64,000 nucleotides of DNA from Anomaloglossus baeobatrachus (GCF_048569485.1 NC_134353.1:530751008-530815007); one strand, 5' to 3'; shown: positions 8,302-20,175, counted from the first letter of the stretch. The notes: generated by a model not told the origin, from the sequence alone. Numbers and translations are program-made.

Positions 8302-11300
8302 TGATTCAGATGGTTTCAAGCATGTGTGGCGGCAACCAGGTGAGGAGTACAAAGTGTTTCTTGCCTACAGTCAAGCATGGTGGTGGTGGGAGTGTCATGG
8401 TTTGGGGCTGCATGAGTGCTGACTGTGGGGAGCTACAGTTCATTGTGGGAACCATGAATGCCAACATGTACTGTGACATACTGAATCAGAGCAAGATCCC
8501 TTCCTTTCAGAAATTGGGCCATAGGGCAGTATTCCAACATGATAACGACCCCAAACACACATCCAAGATGACCACTGTCTTGCTAAAGAAACTGAGCATA
8601 AAGATGCTGGACTGGCCAAGCATGTCTCCAGACCTAAACCCTACTAACCCCTTACGGACGAAGCCAGTTTTGTACTTAAAGACCAGTCCATTTTTTGCAA
8701 TTCTGACCAGTGTCACTTTCACGTGTTATAACTCTGCAAAGCTTCAGCGGATCCCGCTGATTCTGACATTGTTTTTTCGTGATATATTGTACTTCATGAC
8801 AGTGGTAAATTTAGGACGATATTTTTTTTGCTTTAATTTGTGTAAAAATCGTAAATTTGATGAACATTATGGAAATTTCGCATTTTTCAAACTTTTAATT
8901 TTTATGCCCTTAAACCAGAGAGTTTTGTCACACAAAGTACTTAATTACATTTCCCGCATGTCTACTTTACATCAACGCAATTTTTGAAACTAAATTTTTT
9001 GGGTTTTGGAAGTTCGAAGGGTTCAAAGTTCATCAGCAATTTTGCATTTTTTCAACAAAATTTACAAAATCGTTTTTTTAGGGACTCCATCACATTTGAA
9101 GTGACTTTGAGGGGCCTAGGTGACAGAAAATACCCAAAAGTGACACCATTCTAAAAACTGCACCCTTCAAAGTACTTTAAATCACATTCAAGAAGTTTAT
9201 TAACCCTTCAGGTACTTTACAGGAACTAAAGTGATATGGAATGAAAAAAAAATAAAAATGATCATTTTACCTAAAAATGTTGCTCTAGCCCAAATTTATT
9301 CACTTTTAGAAGAAATAACACAACAAAATGGACCCCAAAATTTGTTACCCAGTTTCTTCTAAGCTGATACCCCACATGTGGTCAGAAACCTCTGTTTGGG
9401 CAAATGGGAGGGCCCGTAACAGAAGGAACAATATTTGAATTTTGGAAAGCAAATTTGGCTGAAAACGATTACGAGCACCATGTCGCATTTGTAGGGCCCG
9501 TAAGGTACCTATACAGCAGAAACCCCCTACAATTGACACCATTTTTGAAGCTAGACACTTCAACGAATTTTTCTAGATGTTTGATGAGAATTTTGAAACC
9601 CCGGGGGCTTCACAGAAGTTTGTAGCGTTGAGCTATGAAAATAAAAAAAATAAAGTTTTACCAGAAAATTGTTACTTCAACTAAATAGTTTTTTTTCACA
9701 AGGGTAACAGGAAAAAATGCACCAAAAATTCATTGTGCAATTTCTTCTGATTATGCTGATACCTCATATGTGGTGGAAATCAACTGTTTGGGCGCACCGC
9801 AGGCCTCGGAAAGCATGGAGCACCATTTGACTGCAAAAATTGGCTGGAATTATTAGCAAAAGCCATGTCGCGTTTGGAGAGCCCCTAAGGAACCTAAACA
9901 GTGGCACTCCCCCACAAGTGACCCCATTCTGGAAACTAGACACCTGAAGGATTTTATCCAGGATGTAGTGAGCATTTTGAATCTACAGGTACTTCACAGA
10001 ATTTCATAACCTTAGGTCGCCATATTGAAAATTTTCATTTTTTTTTTCTTCACAAAAATGTTGCTTTAGCACCAAATCTCTCACTTTTTGAAGAGGCAGC
10101 ACCAAAAAATGGACCTCACACTTTGTTAACCAATTTCTTATGAGCGCAGGGTTACTCCACATGTGGTCAAAAACCTCTTTTTGGACTAACGGTAGGGCTT
10201 GGAATGGAAGGCAACCATTTGAGTTTTGGAAAAGTTGAAATAAATTGCGGGCACCATGTCACATTTGCAGGTCCCCTAGTGTACCTATACAGCAGAAACC
10301 CCTACAAGTGACCTCATTTTGGAAACTAGACCCTAAAGGATTTTATTCAGGGGTATAGTAAGCATTTTGAATCCACAGCTACTTCACAAAAGTGTTGCTG
10401 TAGAGCCAAATTTCTCACACACTGCACAACGCAGCAAAAATACTCTGCTTCCAAAACGCTGCAAACCCTAATCGTGGGCACACAGCCTAAAAAGTTAGGA
10501 TGGATGGATGGATGTCAAACACCTATATAACATCCCACCCCCTGTATATTCTAAGCTGCCACCCTTTAGTGACTTACATGTAGCACTAAAGGGTGCTTAG
10601 CCTTGTATTTAGCCAAAAAAATAAATAAAAAAGCGACGTGGGGCCCTCCTTTTTTATTAGCCGCTAGGGTAAAGCAGACAGCTGCAGCCTGCAGGCCACA
10701 GCTGGTAGCTTCACCTTGGCTGGTGATATAAAACAGAGGGCACCCCAGGCTGGTTTCTTTTATTATTTATAAATAAGTAATTAAAAAAATGTGGGGTTTC
10801 CCCCAAATTGGATCACCAGCCAAGGTGAAGTAGACAGCTGGGGTCTGGTATCCTCAGGGTGGGAAGAGCCATGGTTATTTGTCCCTTCCCAGCCTAAAAA
10901 TAGCAAGCCACAGCTGCCCCAAAAGTGGCGCATCTGTTGGATGCGCCAATCCTGGTGTTTCCCCCAGCTAATCCCGTTGCTCTGGTGGCATAGCAAACGG
11001 TGTAATAAATGGGGTGGATACCAACTGTAATGTCACCTGGCATCAAGCCCAGTGGTTAGTGATGTCACGGCATCTATCAAATACCTGACATCAATAACTG
11101 TCAGTAATAAAAAAAAAAGTAAACGACAAAAAAAAATTGACAAACGCTCCCCAACATATTCCCTCTTTCACCAATTTATTGAAAAGAAAAAAAATTCCAG
11201 TGCGCCGTAATCCATTTTAGGGGTCCCACGACGATTCTGGACCTACAGGAATATGGGGCGCACGCTGAGTGAACGTATCCCCCATATTCTAGAAGTGCAG

Positions 11301-12411
11301 ACCCTCCATGTGAGGAGTGTGGCTGAAGTGAGCTGAGAATACTGCACTCACACTGCCCCAGTCCAAACAAGGGCAGAGTGACCTGCAGTAACCTCATTCC
11401 AAAATATGGAGGGCACGCTCAGGGAACGTATCCCCCATTTTCTGGAGGTGCAGACCCTCCATGTGAGGAGTGTGGGTACTGCACCCACTCTCCCCGGGTC
11501 CACTGCTCATCATTGAACGCAGGAAGAAGGGTGACAACCGCTCTGCGCATGCGGCCAGCATCTTTTGAGAAGGAGGGATATCAGTGGATTGCAGCTGCAC
11601 AAGGTACCGGGGACACCGGGCGGAGTTATAGGGGTAACCTAACTGGATATGGGGAGAAGATTTCTGTTGCATCTGTCATGGCACATGCAACAGAAATCAA
11701 ACGAGGAGGATGACTGCGGCAGGCCCACTGGTTGTGCGCGCCGCCATCTTCGATTATCGAGAGAGGGTCAGGGGGGTACTTTGGCGACACCAAGGGAACG
11801 GGGGAGGAGATTTAGCTCCCATCTGACATGTTTTATCATGCCAGGTGGGAGATAAATCATTTTTCACCAGCGCCACCATTTACTGTCATGTCATCACGGT
11901 TAAACGGTGTGTACCGATGATCACATGACCGGGTAACGGAAAAACGTCCAGAATCGTGAGCTACTGGCTCTCAGCTATGCTGAAACCCCAGAGATTTTCT
12001 GACGCTGGGGGCGCTATTTACCTTTTTCTAACCGCCGTTTTAAAACAGCAGATCGGAATAAGTATCTTTTTCTACCGCCGTTTTAATCCGTATGGCTGTC
12101 GCAAAGGGGTTACATATCTGTGGGGCATTCTCAAATGGAAGGTGGAGGAGCCCATAGTCTCTAACATCCACCAGCTCTGTGTTGTCGATTTTCAATTAGG
12201 ACTGTACTCACTTTTGTTGCCAGTAGTTTTGACATTATTCACTGTGTGTTGAGTTATTTAGAGAACACACCAAATGTACACTGTTATATAAGTTGGACAC
12301 TGACTACTTTACGTTGTATGAAAGTGTCATATCTTCAGTGTTGTCATATGAAAACATATAATAGAATATTTACAAAATTGTGAGGTGTGTACTCACTTTT
12401 GTGATATACTA
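8279..12411 (+). pseudogene. Tc1/mariner transposon remnant, split by a 3.5-kb insertion (copy A)
   Basis: The left part (to 8646) encodes the C-terminal half of a Tc1 transposase: WSDKTKINLFDSDGF, TVKHGGGGSVMVWGCMSA, QHDNDPKHTSK and WPSMSPDLNP, so catalytic aspartates are visible. The same protein resumes after the insertion at 12,117 (HLWGILKWKVEEPIVSNIHQL), then jumps by an internal deletion into the 3' inverted repeat (TACTCACTTTTGT...ATACT), ending near 12,411 at TA. The 5' half is missing. The 228-residue ORF at 8301 is this remnant running into the insertion, not a gene. Confidence 0.8.
8647..12110. mobile_element. 3.46-kb non-autonomous element inside Tc1 (copy A)
   Basis: The ends are imperfect inverted repeats (ACCCCTTACGGACGAAGCCA against ACCCCTTTGCGACAGCCATA), probably with TA on both sides. 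The left half is built of three or four diverged modules of about 0.4 kb, each with a CCCACATGTGG/CATATGTGG element, an ACCATGTCGC/GCCATGTCGC element and a GTGACCCCATTCTGGAAACTAGAC-type block. The right half carries the GGTATCCTCAGGGTGGGAAG module shared with other elements. No transposase is recognised. Confidence 0.65.
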
Positions 12412-12489
12412 TAATTGTAATTGTTTTTCATTATCTTTTTTAATAATTGTATGTCAAGAAAAACAAAATTTGACTTTTATTGTACTCTT

Positions 12490-12846
12490 AAGGGGGCTTT
12501 ACACGCTACGACATCGCTAATGCGAACTCGTTGGGGTCACGGAATTGGTGACGCACATCCGGCCGCATTAGCGATGCCGTTGCGTGTGACACCGATGAGC
12601 GATTTTGCATCGCTGCTATTGGGCGGCCGCTCAGTGACGTCGCTGTGACGCCGCACGGACCGCCCCCTTAGAAAGGAGGCGGTTCGCCGGTCACAGCGAC
12701 GTCGCCGGGCAGGTAAATATGTGTGACGGGTCTGGGTGAGGTTGTGCGGCACGGGCAGCGATTTGCCCGTGTCGCGCAACAGATGGGGGCGGGTACCCAC
12801 ACTAGCGATATCGGGACCGATATCGCAGTGTGTAAAGCCCGCTTTA
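12490..12846. mobile_element. MITE with GGGGGCTTTACACGC ends (copy A)
   Basis: The left end AAGGGGGCTTTACACGCTACGA and the right end (inverse AAAGCGGGCTTTACACACTGCGA) form imperfect inverted repeats. The interior is GC-rich with repeated GCGATRTCG and GACGTCGC palindromes. It is non-coding. The copy B equivalent is 60,304-60,660. Confidence 0.55.
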
Positions 12847-12849
12847 GAA

Positions 12850-14493
12850 TACAAGTTGTCATAGAGAAATTCTAAAATTCATGACATCTTTCTGATCTCT
12901 AGAGAGGACATATCCATCCGAACACTGAACATAAGTATAGCTGGGAAGAAACTAATTAAAAGGAAGAAAGCAAGCTTGCAATCTAACATCCCGCCTCTGT
13001 TCAGCTAGAGCCCGTTGGTGTGGACAGGTAATTATTGCATAGAAATGTGCTAAGAAAGAGGCCACTAGTCTGAGATAAAGAGATGATGTGTTCACACTTA
13101 CAGAGTATGTTTTAATGAATCTTAAATAAAGAATATTGGATTTTCTAAGTGCATTTGCCCAATGTTCATTTTTTTCTATGTTATTCAGATTAGTTTACAC
13201 AGAGGAGGAGAACTGCCTTCCCAATGGCGTATGCTTTCGCTGATCCTGCTAGACACTTGGGAATTGGTAGTCAGTGATGAATATTGGGGTTTGTATAAAA
13301 AAATTATGGGAGGTACATTTTCAAAATTGTTATCACGAGAGGAAGAACATGCATATTTTTTCATATTTGTGAGGCCCTGCCTGTGACTTTCAAATGAATA
13401 TTGGGCACATAAGTGACAATACATATATCATTTTTCCTATTGTCACAAGGTGACTAGCCTGAATATGATTGGTCAATATGTACCACGGAAGTGGTGTGAT
13501 TCTGGAACTCCATGCTGGTACCTGTAGTGCCACAGGTTTTTTGTATGTAGTTCATATAGCCCAGTATCATGGATGGCTGGAGAGATGGTTGGGTCTGGCC
13601 ATCCACATACCCCGCCCATGGGTGTGTTGGAGGTGTCACTGCTGACTTCTAAAATGGAGCCTAATATTTGGCACATGGCAGAGAGAGTGTCTGAGCAACA
13701 GCCAGTGTGGAGAGGCTGCTCATCTGCCAACAGAGGTATTGAAGCCTCTCTGAAGGAAACGCCCCGAGAGAGAGAAGGGGGGCTCACTACAGCTGACTGG
13801 GGGTCAGTGGGAACCTCTTGTGAGAAGCCTTGATACTGGTCTGACCCAGAAATGCCATATTGGGAAATATGAATGTTGCTTTCCTGCACTGAACTGCTTT
13901 TTGTTTGAATGTAAATAAAGCAACCTGGACGTTTTTTTTTTTTTTTTTTAAATACAACCGTGCTCCTGTGTGCTACCTTGGAGACCAGCAAAGCGAGTGA
14001 GTAACCCCTTGATGATGCCGTGTGTGAACTGTGTGCAACGTCACACTATCTATAGAATGGTAAAATGGTGGTGGGAAACATGACCACAATATATTCTGCC
14101 TGGGATCTCCAGGGGCAAAGATATTTTGAAAGTTAGGGGTCTCGTAAAATTCTGAAGGGCTGTGTAATGCCAGAGGATATAGATGCTCATTGTGCTGCAA
14201 AATACAGCGGTAAAAATGGGTGTGGTATAGAAGGAAGGCCCTGGCGATAAGAGAATGGGGACACCTCCTGCCACTCACCTACTACCTGATACACTACACA
14301 AGTTTCTTCCTTCCCCTGTTGCTGTCATGTGCCTGAGCATTCGCTTGCCCTAAACTCACCCTGGCTAGTGAGAAGGCTGGCAACAGCATTAGTCTCACCT
14401 CTGCAATAATACAAGGGAAGGGAGACCAAGAGAGGGAAAATAGACTTAGACTCTGTGCCCACGCCTTAAAAAGGAAAACACTACAAGCTCCTC
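12850..14493. other. no gene seen; possible old LTR debris
   Basis: No host gene is recognisable. Bases about 13,440-14,030 contain a GTAAATAAA poly(A)-type signal, a poly(T) run and an AGACCAGCAAAGCGAGTGAG stretch that look like LTR-derived sequence, but no clear ends or target duplication are visible. The copy B equivalent is 60,664-62,306. Confidence 0.3.
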
Positions 14494-14498
14494 CAATG

Positions 14499-15315
14499 TG
14501 TCACGCTTCCCGGTCCCCGTGCCCCACTCTCCGGTCCCCGTGGCCCGCTCCCCGCTTCCCGGTGGCGTCCCCGACTCACCACTCCGGTCCCGGCCTCCTC
14601 ATCCTTGCCTGCGCCCTCCATGCGTCCAGCTCCCCGCTCCCGGCGCTCCTCAGCGACGTGGGACACCCTGCCGGGCACCCCTGATTCCTCCGCACCGCTC
14701 CCTGGACTGGCTTCTGGTACACAGGCCTCGCGCATGCGCATTAGGGCGCGCGCGCGGTCATTGACCCTTTCTTAAAGGGCCAGCACCTTCAAACAGGAAA
14801 TTGCATAGACAGGTACAGGGTATATAGGGATTCTCTTTCCTGGTGGGCGGGGCCTGTTCTACGTGTTTAGTAAGCTAGGAGTTCAGGTCCCCTATTGCTT
14901 TGCCCCGTATTAACCCTGTCTGTCTCGCAGAGCCTGTCCTGCCACGCCAGCCGCTCCGAACCACGTCCATTCCAGTACCCTGACGGTGACGTCGGCGGAT
15001 GTTCCACCACCTCTGCAGCTCCGCCAGTCTCCAGTCCCTGGCTCCGTTGGGTGACCCGTCCCATCGCTCAGCAGCTTCCGGATCCCGCCTGACCCTTCAA
15101 CCCGGCCTTGGACCCTGAGTCTCTTCACCCGGACTACCGTCCAGAACTCTGTGTGTTCAGCAACATCCACCTTTCCAGCTCCCCTACGGACTGTCTGGCT
15201 TCCAATAGTGCTTCGGCTGCCGTGCATCAAGACCCTCTGGCGGGGTGACCGGCCTGGCTGCCTCCTCAGGGGAAACCGGTGTACGGTCCAGAGTTTCCAC
15301 CACCCGGACATAACA
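14499..15315. mobile_element. solo LTR, Ty3/gypsy-like (copy A), fossil
   Basis: An 817-bp block starts TGTCACGC and ends GGACATAACA, flanked by perfect 5-bp duplications CAATG (14494-14498 and 15316-15320). It has a TATATAG box near 14,820 and no internal coding domain, as expected for a solo LTR after recombination. The family is inferred from the TGTCACG start and 5-bp duplication. Confidence 0.7.
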
Positions 15316-15518
15316 CAATGCAGCTAAACACCACAGCTGTAATTGTCATGACTCCTTCGCTTCTTCCAGAGACTGGCTTCTTCCAAAGTGGACTGTATAA
15401 GAATGCGATTCTATAAGTGGTATCAGGTGGTAGGACACAGGACTTTTTAGGGAGTGGTCACAAAGCTGCACCTGAGATTAAGGATACAAAAGATAGCTAG
15501 AAAGGAAATAGTCCTTAA

Positions 15519-16305
15519 AGGGAACCTGTCAGCAGAAATTTCCCCTAAAACCTAACAGATTCCCCCTCTGCAGCTCGTGGGCTGCATTCTAGAAAGGTCC
15601 CTGTTATTATTGGGCCCCCTTTCTGACCAAAAAAAAGAGTTTATAAAGAGGTACCTTTTTGCCTTCGGATTCTATAAATCAGACACGGGGGCGGGCAGCC
15701 TGATGGCCGTTATTCTGCCCCCTGGTCCTGTATGCCGCCCCCATCGCTGATTTCCATACTTTTGGACGCCGCCCACTGCTCCAGCCATCCCCGCGCATGC
15801 CCAGTGCCAGTCTCACGGGACTGAGCACTGTGACTGCTGGTGACGTGTGCGCAGGCAAGTGATTATGGGCGGGACTGTGACTGTTATCATTAAGTACCCG
15901 CCCATAATCTCGTGAGCGCGCAAACCTCTCCAGCGTCACACTGTGCTCAGTGTAGATGCTAGACTGTATGGGCTGCTTCCAGGGATGACGTCCCTTTGTC
16001 ACGTGATAGGGGCGTGTTCAAAATACTATCACGTGACAAAGGGATGTCATACCTGGCGTCCAAAAGTATGGAAATCAGCGATGGGGGCGGCATACAGGAC
16101 CAGGGGGCAGAATAACGGCCATCAGGCTGCCCGCCCCCGTGTCTGATTTATAGAATCCGAAGCCAAAAAGGTACCTCTTTATAAACTCTTTTTTTTTGTC
16201 AGAATGGGGCCCAATAATAACAGGGACCTTTCTAGAATGCAGCCCACGAGCTGCAGAGGGGGAATCTGTGAGGTTTTAGGGGAAATTTCTGCTGACAGGT
16301 TCCCT
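15519..16305. mobile_element. piggyBac-like foldback MITE, present only in copy A
   Basis: This 787-bp element is flanked by TTAA (15515-15518, 16306-16309). It has terminal inverted repeats of about 250 bp (15519-15770 and 16055-16305) starting AGGGAACCTGTCAGCAG. A second inverted repeat lies inside it (15985-16009 against 16026-16050). It is non-coding. TTAA targeting points to the piggyBac superfamily. Copy B has a single clean TTAA at the same place (63328-63331). Confidence 0.85.
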
Positions 16306-16432
16306 TTAAGCTCTACAGCACCATAAGAAAATATTATCAAACATACTCCTGTGGAATGGTGGATGGCGAATTCCCATTCCAAAGGGTCAATGGTGGCTCG
16401 AAGAAAACAATGATACTGTATAAAAATATATA

Positions 16433-16987
16433 CAGTGGAACCTTGGATTAAGAGTAACTTGGTGAGAGCATTTTGCAAGACAAGCAAAGCTTTTTAAGAA
16501 TTTGTAACTTGGTTTAAGAGCAATGCTTTGCAAGAAGAGCAAATACTCACCATGCAAACTTCCAGTTCCGACCTTTGTACTGTATTCTGTATACAGTACA
16601 GTATATACTATATAGTGTGCCTTATCAATTTGCATTTGTGGATACAGTATTGTACTTTCTTTCTGATAACCAGTACAGCACATTGCTTGTTTTGTACCTC
16701 CTGCACTCCAACACTTCTATTGTAAGCTGATGTGCAGTTTTATATGTTTTCTACTGCATTTTACAGTATTTTGTATTAATGTACTGTAATAATTTTATAT
16801 GAATACATTACATTATGTTGTATTCCTGTAATAAGTTTGTAGAAATACACTAAATATTTTTGGGTTGTGGAACGAATTGTCTGCGTTTCAATTATTTCCT
16901 ATGGGAAAATTTGCTTTGATATAAGAGTAACTTGGTTTAAGAGCACACTCCCGGAACCAATTATGCTCGTAATCCAAGGTTCCACTG
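16433..16987. mobile_element. mariner-type MITE (copy A)
   Basis: Ends CAGTGGAACCTTGGATTA and the inverse of TAATCCAAGGTTCCACTG are flanked by TA (16431-16432, 16988-16989). A second inverted pair (GAGTAACTTGGTTTAAGAGCA) lies near each end. It is non-coding. The copy B counterpart starts at 63,457 and runs off the window end. Confidence 0.8.
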
Positions 16988-16989
16988 TA

Positions 16990-17545
16990 TTTCATTTAAA
17001 AAGATTTAAAACCAATTTTAAATAACCAGGGTATATGTGCAAATATTTAAACAGAGTTAATCCCCACAGAGGCTATACAAAAAAATGATCAAAAATATGG
17101 GGCCAAGCAGGATATTCAGTAAAAATAATTAAACAATTAGAAAAATATGAATTAAAGTGCAGATTTTGAATTATGACATTATAAATATATAATATATTAA
17201 TGTTATTAAAAAATACAGTATTACAAATAATACACCGGATATTGAATATTCAGAAAAATGCAATGTAATAAATAGTATATCAGATATTAAATATAATAAA
17301 TTTGCAAAAATCCAATACTGTATGAAATTAAAGTGCCCAGTACTATGTGCCTGATGTTTTATGATTTACACATTATATAAACAATGAACTAGTGAATACT
17401 GCTTTAAAGTGCCTTGTGCCATATCTTTCAGAAATAGTAAGAAACAATATACAGGCAAACTATATGAATAACTATGATACTGAATATAAAATGTAAGATT
17501 TCAAAAGGCTGCACAATTACCTACTATGAAGGATATTAAATTTGT
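16990..17545. other. AT-rich stretch, no gene
   Basis: Very AT-rich, with repeated short ATATTCAGAAAAA, TAAAGTGCC and ATATTAAAT motifs. It adjoins the hammerhead-bearing tandem repeat and may be the body or tail of the same retroelement. No ORF is recognisable. Confidence 0.35.
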
Positions 17546-17548
17546 AGG

Positions 17549-18133
17549 CCTCCGTTCCCGACACGTGTTTTCGACGTTTGTGGACTTCTTCGGGGGGGAA
17601 GGGGGGGGGGTTGGTGTGAGCACCATAAGAAAGTAGATTCACTCAAACACAAGCTGCAATCCTGCGGATAATAACGCGTTGGGACCTTCCAGTCCCAGAC
17701 TCAACAGAGGTCTCGACAGAATGGTACACACCCATGACAGTGCCCCCCACTTCTACGAGGGGCCTCTGGACTTTCAGGAGTGATCTTGTTCAGATTAGAT
17801 GCATAGAATGAACGCACCAATCTACTTGCGTTCACTTCTTATTCCGGTACTTACAGTGACTTGCCTCCATTCCAGACACGTGTTTCGTTATTTGTGGACT
17901 TCCTCGGGAGAGGAGGTTTGGTGTGAGCTCCATAAGAAAGTAGATACACTCAAACACAAGCTGCATTCCTGCAGATAATAATGCGTTGGGACCTTCCAGC
18001 CCCAGAAACACCCATGACAGTGCCTCCCACTTCTACGAGGGGCCTCTGGACTTTCAGGATTGGTCTTGTTCAGATCAGATGCATAGTATGATTGCACCAA
18101 TCTACTTGCGTTCACTTCTTATTCCGGTACTTA
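17549..18133 (-). repeat. tandem repeat (2 units) with hammerhead-like cores, possible Penelope-type pLTR
   Basis: Two diverged direct copies (17,549-17,863, 315 bp, and 17,864-18,133, 270 bp) share ACACGTGTTT, GGACTT, CACTCAAACACAAGCTGCA, GCGTTGGGACCTTCCAG and TTACTTGCG-type blocks. On the minus strand each holds CCGARGAAGTCC, about 8-12 bases, then CGAAA(A)CACGTGTC, similar to the CUGANGA...GAAAC core and GUC site of hammerhead ribozymes. In unit 2 the core is CCGAGGA and CGAAACACGTGTC. The usual U at the second core position is C, and stem II is weak. Tandem hammerhead-bearing repeats are known in amphibian Penelope-like elements. Activity is not claimed. Confidence 0.5.
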
Positions 18134-19738
18134 CAGGCGCCCTTGAAATTTTCAACCTTTTCCCACATTTCATGGTTCAAACATAAAGATAAAAAAAATA
18201 ATTTTATGGTGAAGAATCAAAAACAAGTGGGACAAAATTGTGAAGTTGAATGAAATTTATTGCTTATTTAAAACTTTTGTAAAAAATAATAAACTGAAAA
18301 TTATGGTACGCAATCTTATTCAGCCCCTTTACTTTCAGTGCAGCAAACTCACTCCAGAAGTTCATTGAAGATCTCTGAATGATCCAATGTTGTCCTAAAT
18401 GACTGATGATGATAAATATAATCCACCTGTGTGTAATTTAGTCTCCGTATAAATGCACCTGCTCTGTGATAGTCTCAGTGTTTTGTTTAAAGCACAGAAA
18501 GCATCATGAAAACCAAGGAACACAACAGGCAGGTCTGTGATACTGTTGTGGAGAAGTTTAAAGCCAGATTTGGTTACAAAAAGATCTCCACAACTTTAAA
18601 CATCCCAAGAAGCACTGTGCAAGTGATCATATTGAAATGGAAGGAATATCATACCACTGCAAATTTACCAAGAACCGGCCGTCCCTCAAAAATGTCATCT
18701 CAAATAAGGAGAAGACTGATCAGAGATGCAGCCAAGAGACCCATGATCACTCTGGATGAACTGCAGAGATCTACAGCTGAGATGGGAGAGTCTGTCCATA
18801 GGACAACAATCAGTTGTACACTGCACTAATCTGGCCTTTATGGAAAGAAGAAAGCCATTTCTCAAAGATATCCATAAAAAGTGGCGTTTAAAGTTTGCCA
18901 CAAGCCTCCTGGGAGACACGCTAAACTTGTGGAAGAAGGTGCTCTGGTCAGATGAAACCAAAATCGAACTTTTTGGGCACAATGCCAGACGATATGTTTG
19001 GCGTAAAAGCAACCCAGCTCATCACCCTGAACACACCATCCCCACTGTCAAACATGGGGGTGGCAACATCATGGTGTGGGCCTGCTTTTCTTCAGCAGGG
19101 ATAGGCAAGATGGTTAAAATTGATGGGAAGATGGATGGAGCCAAATACAGGACCATTCTTGAAGAAAGCCTGTTTGAGTCTGCAAAAGACCTGAGACTGG
19201 GACGGAGATTTGTCTTCCAACAAGACAAGGATCCCAAATATAAAGCAAAATCTACAATGTAATGGTTCACAAATAAACGTATCCAAGGTGTTAGAATAGC
19301 CAAGTCAAAGTCCAGACCTGAATCCAGTTGAGAATCTGTGGAAAGAGCTGAAAACTGCTGTTCACAAACGCTCTCCATCTAAACTCACTCAGCTCGACAT
19401 ATTTGCAAAGGAAGAATGGGCAAGAATTTCAGTCTCTCGATGTGCAACACTGATAGATACATACCCCAAGGGACTTGCAGCTGTAATTGCAGCAAAAGGT
19501 GGCGCTACAAAGTATTAACTTAAAGGGTCCGAATAATATTGCACACCCAAATTTTCAGTTTATTATTTTTTATAAAAGTTTAAAATAAGCAATAAATTTC
19601 GTTCAACTTCATAATTGTGTCCCATTTGTTGTTGATTCTTCACCATAAAATTTATTTTTTTTATCTTTATATTTGAAGCCTGAAATGTGGGAAAAGGTTT
19701 AAAAATTAAAGGGGGACAAATACTTTCGCAAGGCACTG
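18134..19738 (+). mobile_element. Tc1/mariner element, decayed
   Basis: Inverted repeats of roughly 200 bp share TTTTCAACCTTTTCCCACATTT, ATTTTATGGTGAAGAATCAA and similar blocks. The right tip ends GCAAGGCACTG before TA at 19739-19740; the left tip has lost about 20 bases. It holds a broken transposase reading frame. Confidence 0.85.
18506..19518 (+). pseudogene. Tc1 transposase pseudogene
   Basis: The protein starts MKTKEHNRQVCDTVVEKF. It shows the paired-like helix-turn-helix (YKKISTTLNIPRSTVQVII), then GRPSK, and in a second frame the catalytic part: VLWSDETKIELFGH, TVKHGGGNIMVWACFSS, FQQDKDPKYKAKS (N changed to K) and a PDLNPVENLW region. A frameshift near 18,827 and a stop near 19,260 separate the parts, and further shifts follow. 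The TIR-flanked context marks it as a dead transposon gene. Confidence 0.8.
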
Positions 19739-19740
19739 TA

Positions 19741-20175
19741 TTTCCTTTCCTCTGGGCCGTGACCCATCCAGAGTACCAAATATTGGAGGAAAAACTGCAA
19801 ACCAAATGAGAATCGACGACTCTTGTCACGTGAAACTCAAGATTGTTGTTAATTGGAGGCGGTGGTAATGGTGTCGACTCCAGAGATGCATCAAATTTCT
19901 GTGAAAAACATTATGTATTTTAAGTGCTGGGTGTAGCTCACGCTGAAAGGTCACAGTGTTAATAATGGTGATCACTTTCTATGGACAAATGAACCTATGA
20001 ACCAGTTTCCAAGATGGAACCTTCAACTTGATATTCTTAGTGGCCAACCATATGTAAGCATTCCCACACAGGTCCGGACTTGACAAATTTCTTTTCTCAG
20101 CCATGCGTTAATATCAATCCCCCATAACCCTCAGGTTGTTCAGAACTCCATACCATATTGGAAAGTGTGATGATT
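19741..20175. other. unassigned spacer
   Basis: Between the Tc1 right end and the L1 3' end I see no coding region, repeat end or RNA gene. Confidence 0.3.

Larger units (their letters stand above)
1..16976. repeat. large direct duplication, copy A
   Basis: This block matches 47,370-64,000 in the same orientation over its whole length. The offset is 47,369 at the left, 47,389 before the minisatellite, 47,725 after it, 47,814 after the GATA array and 47,024 after the MITE that only copy A has. Between indels the copies differ by only scattered single bases (roughly 0.5 percent by eye). Position 1 is already inside the homology and the window ends before the homology does, so neither breakpoint is visible. 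Confidence 0.97.

Noticed and set aside
8301-8987. 228-codon ORF as a host gene
   Set aside because: The first half is the C-terminal part of a Tc1 transposase; the rest is read-through into an inserted repeat.
14481-14764. Proline/arginine-rich ORFs on both strands
   Set aside because: GC-rich LTR sequence; overlapping open frames come from composition.
17549-18133. Calling a functional hammerhead ribozyme
   Set aside because: The core has C in place of the conserved U and stem II is poor in both units, so only a hammerhead-like remnant is claimed.
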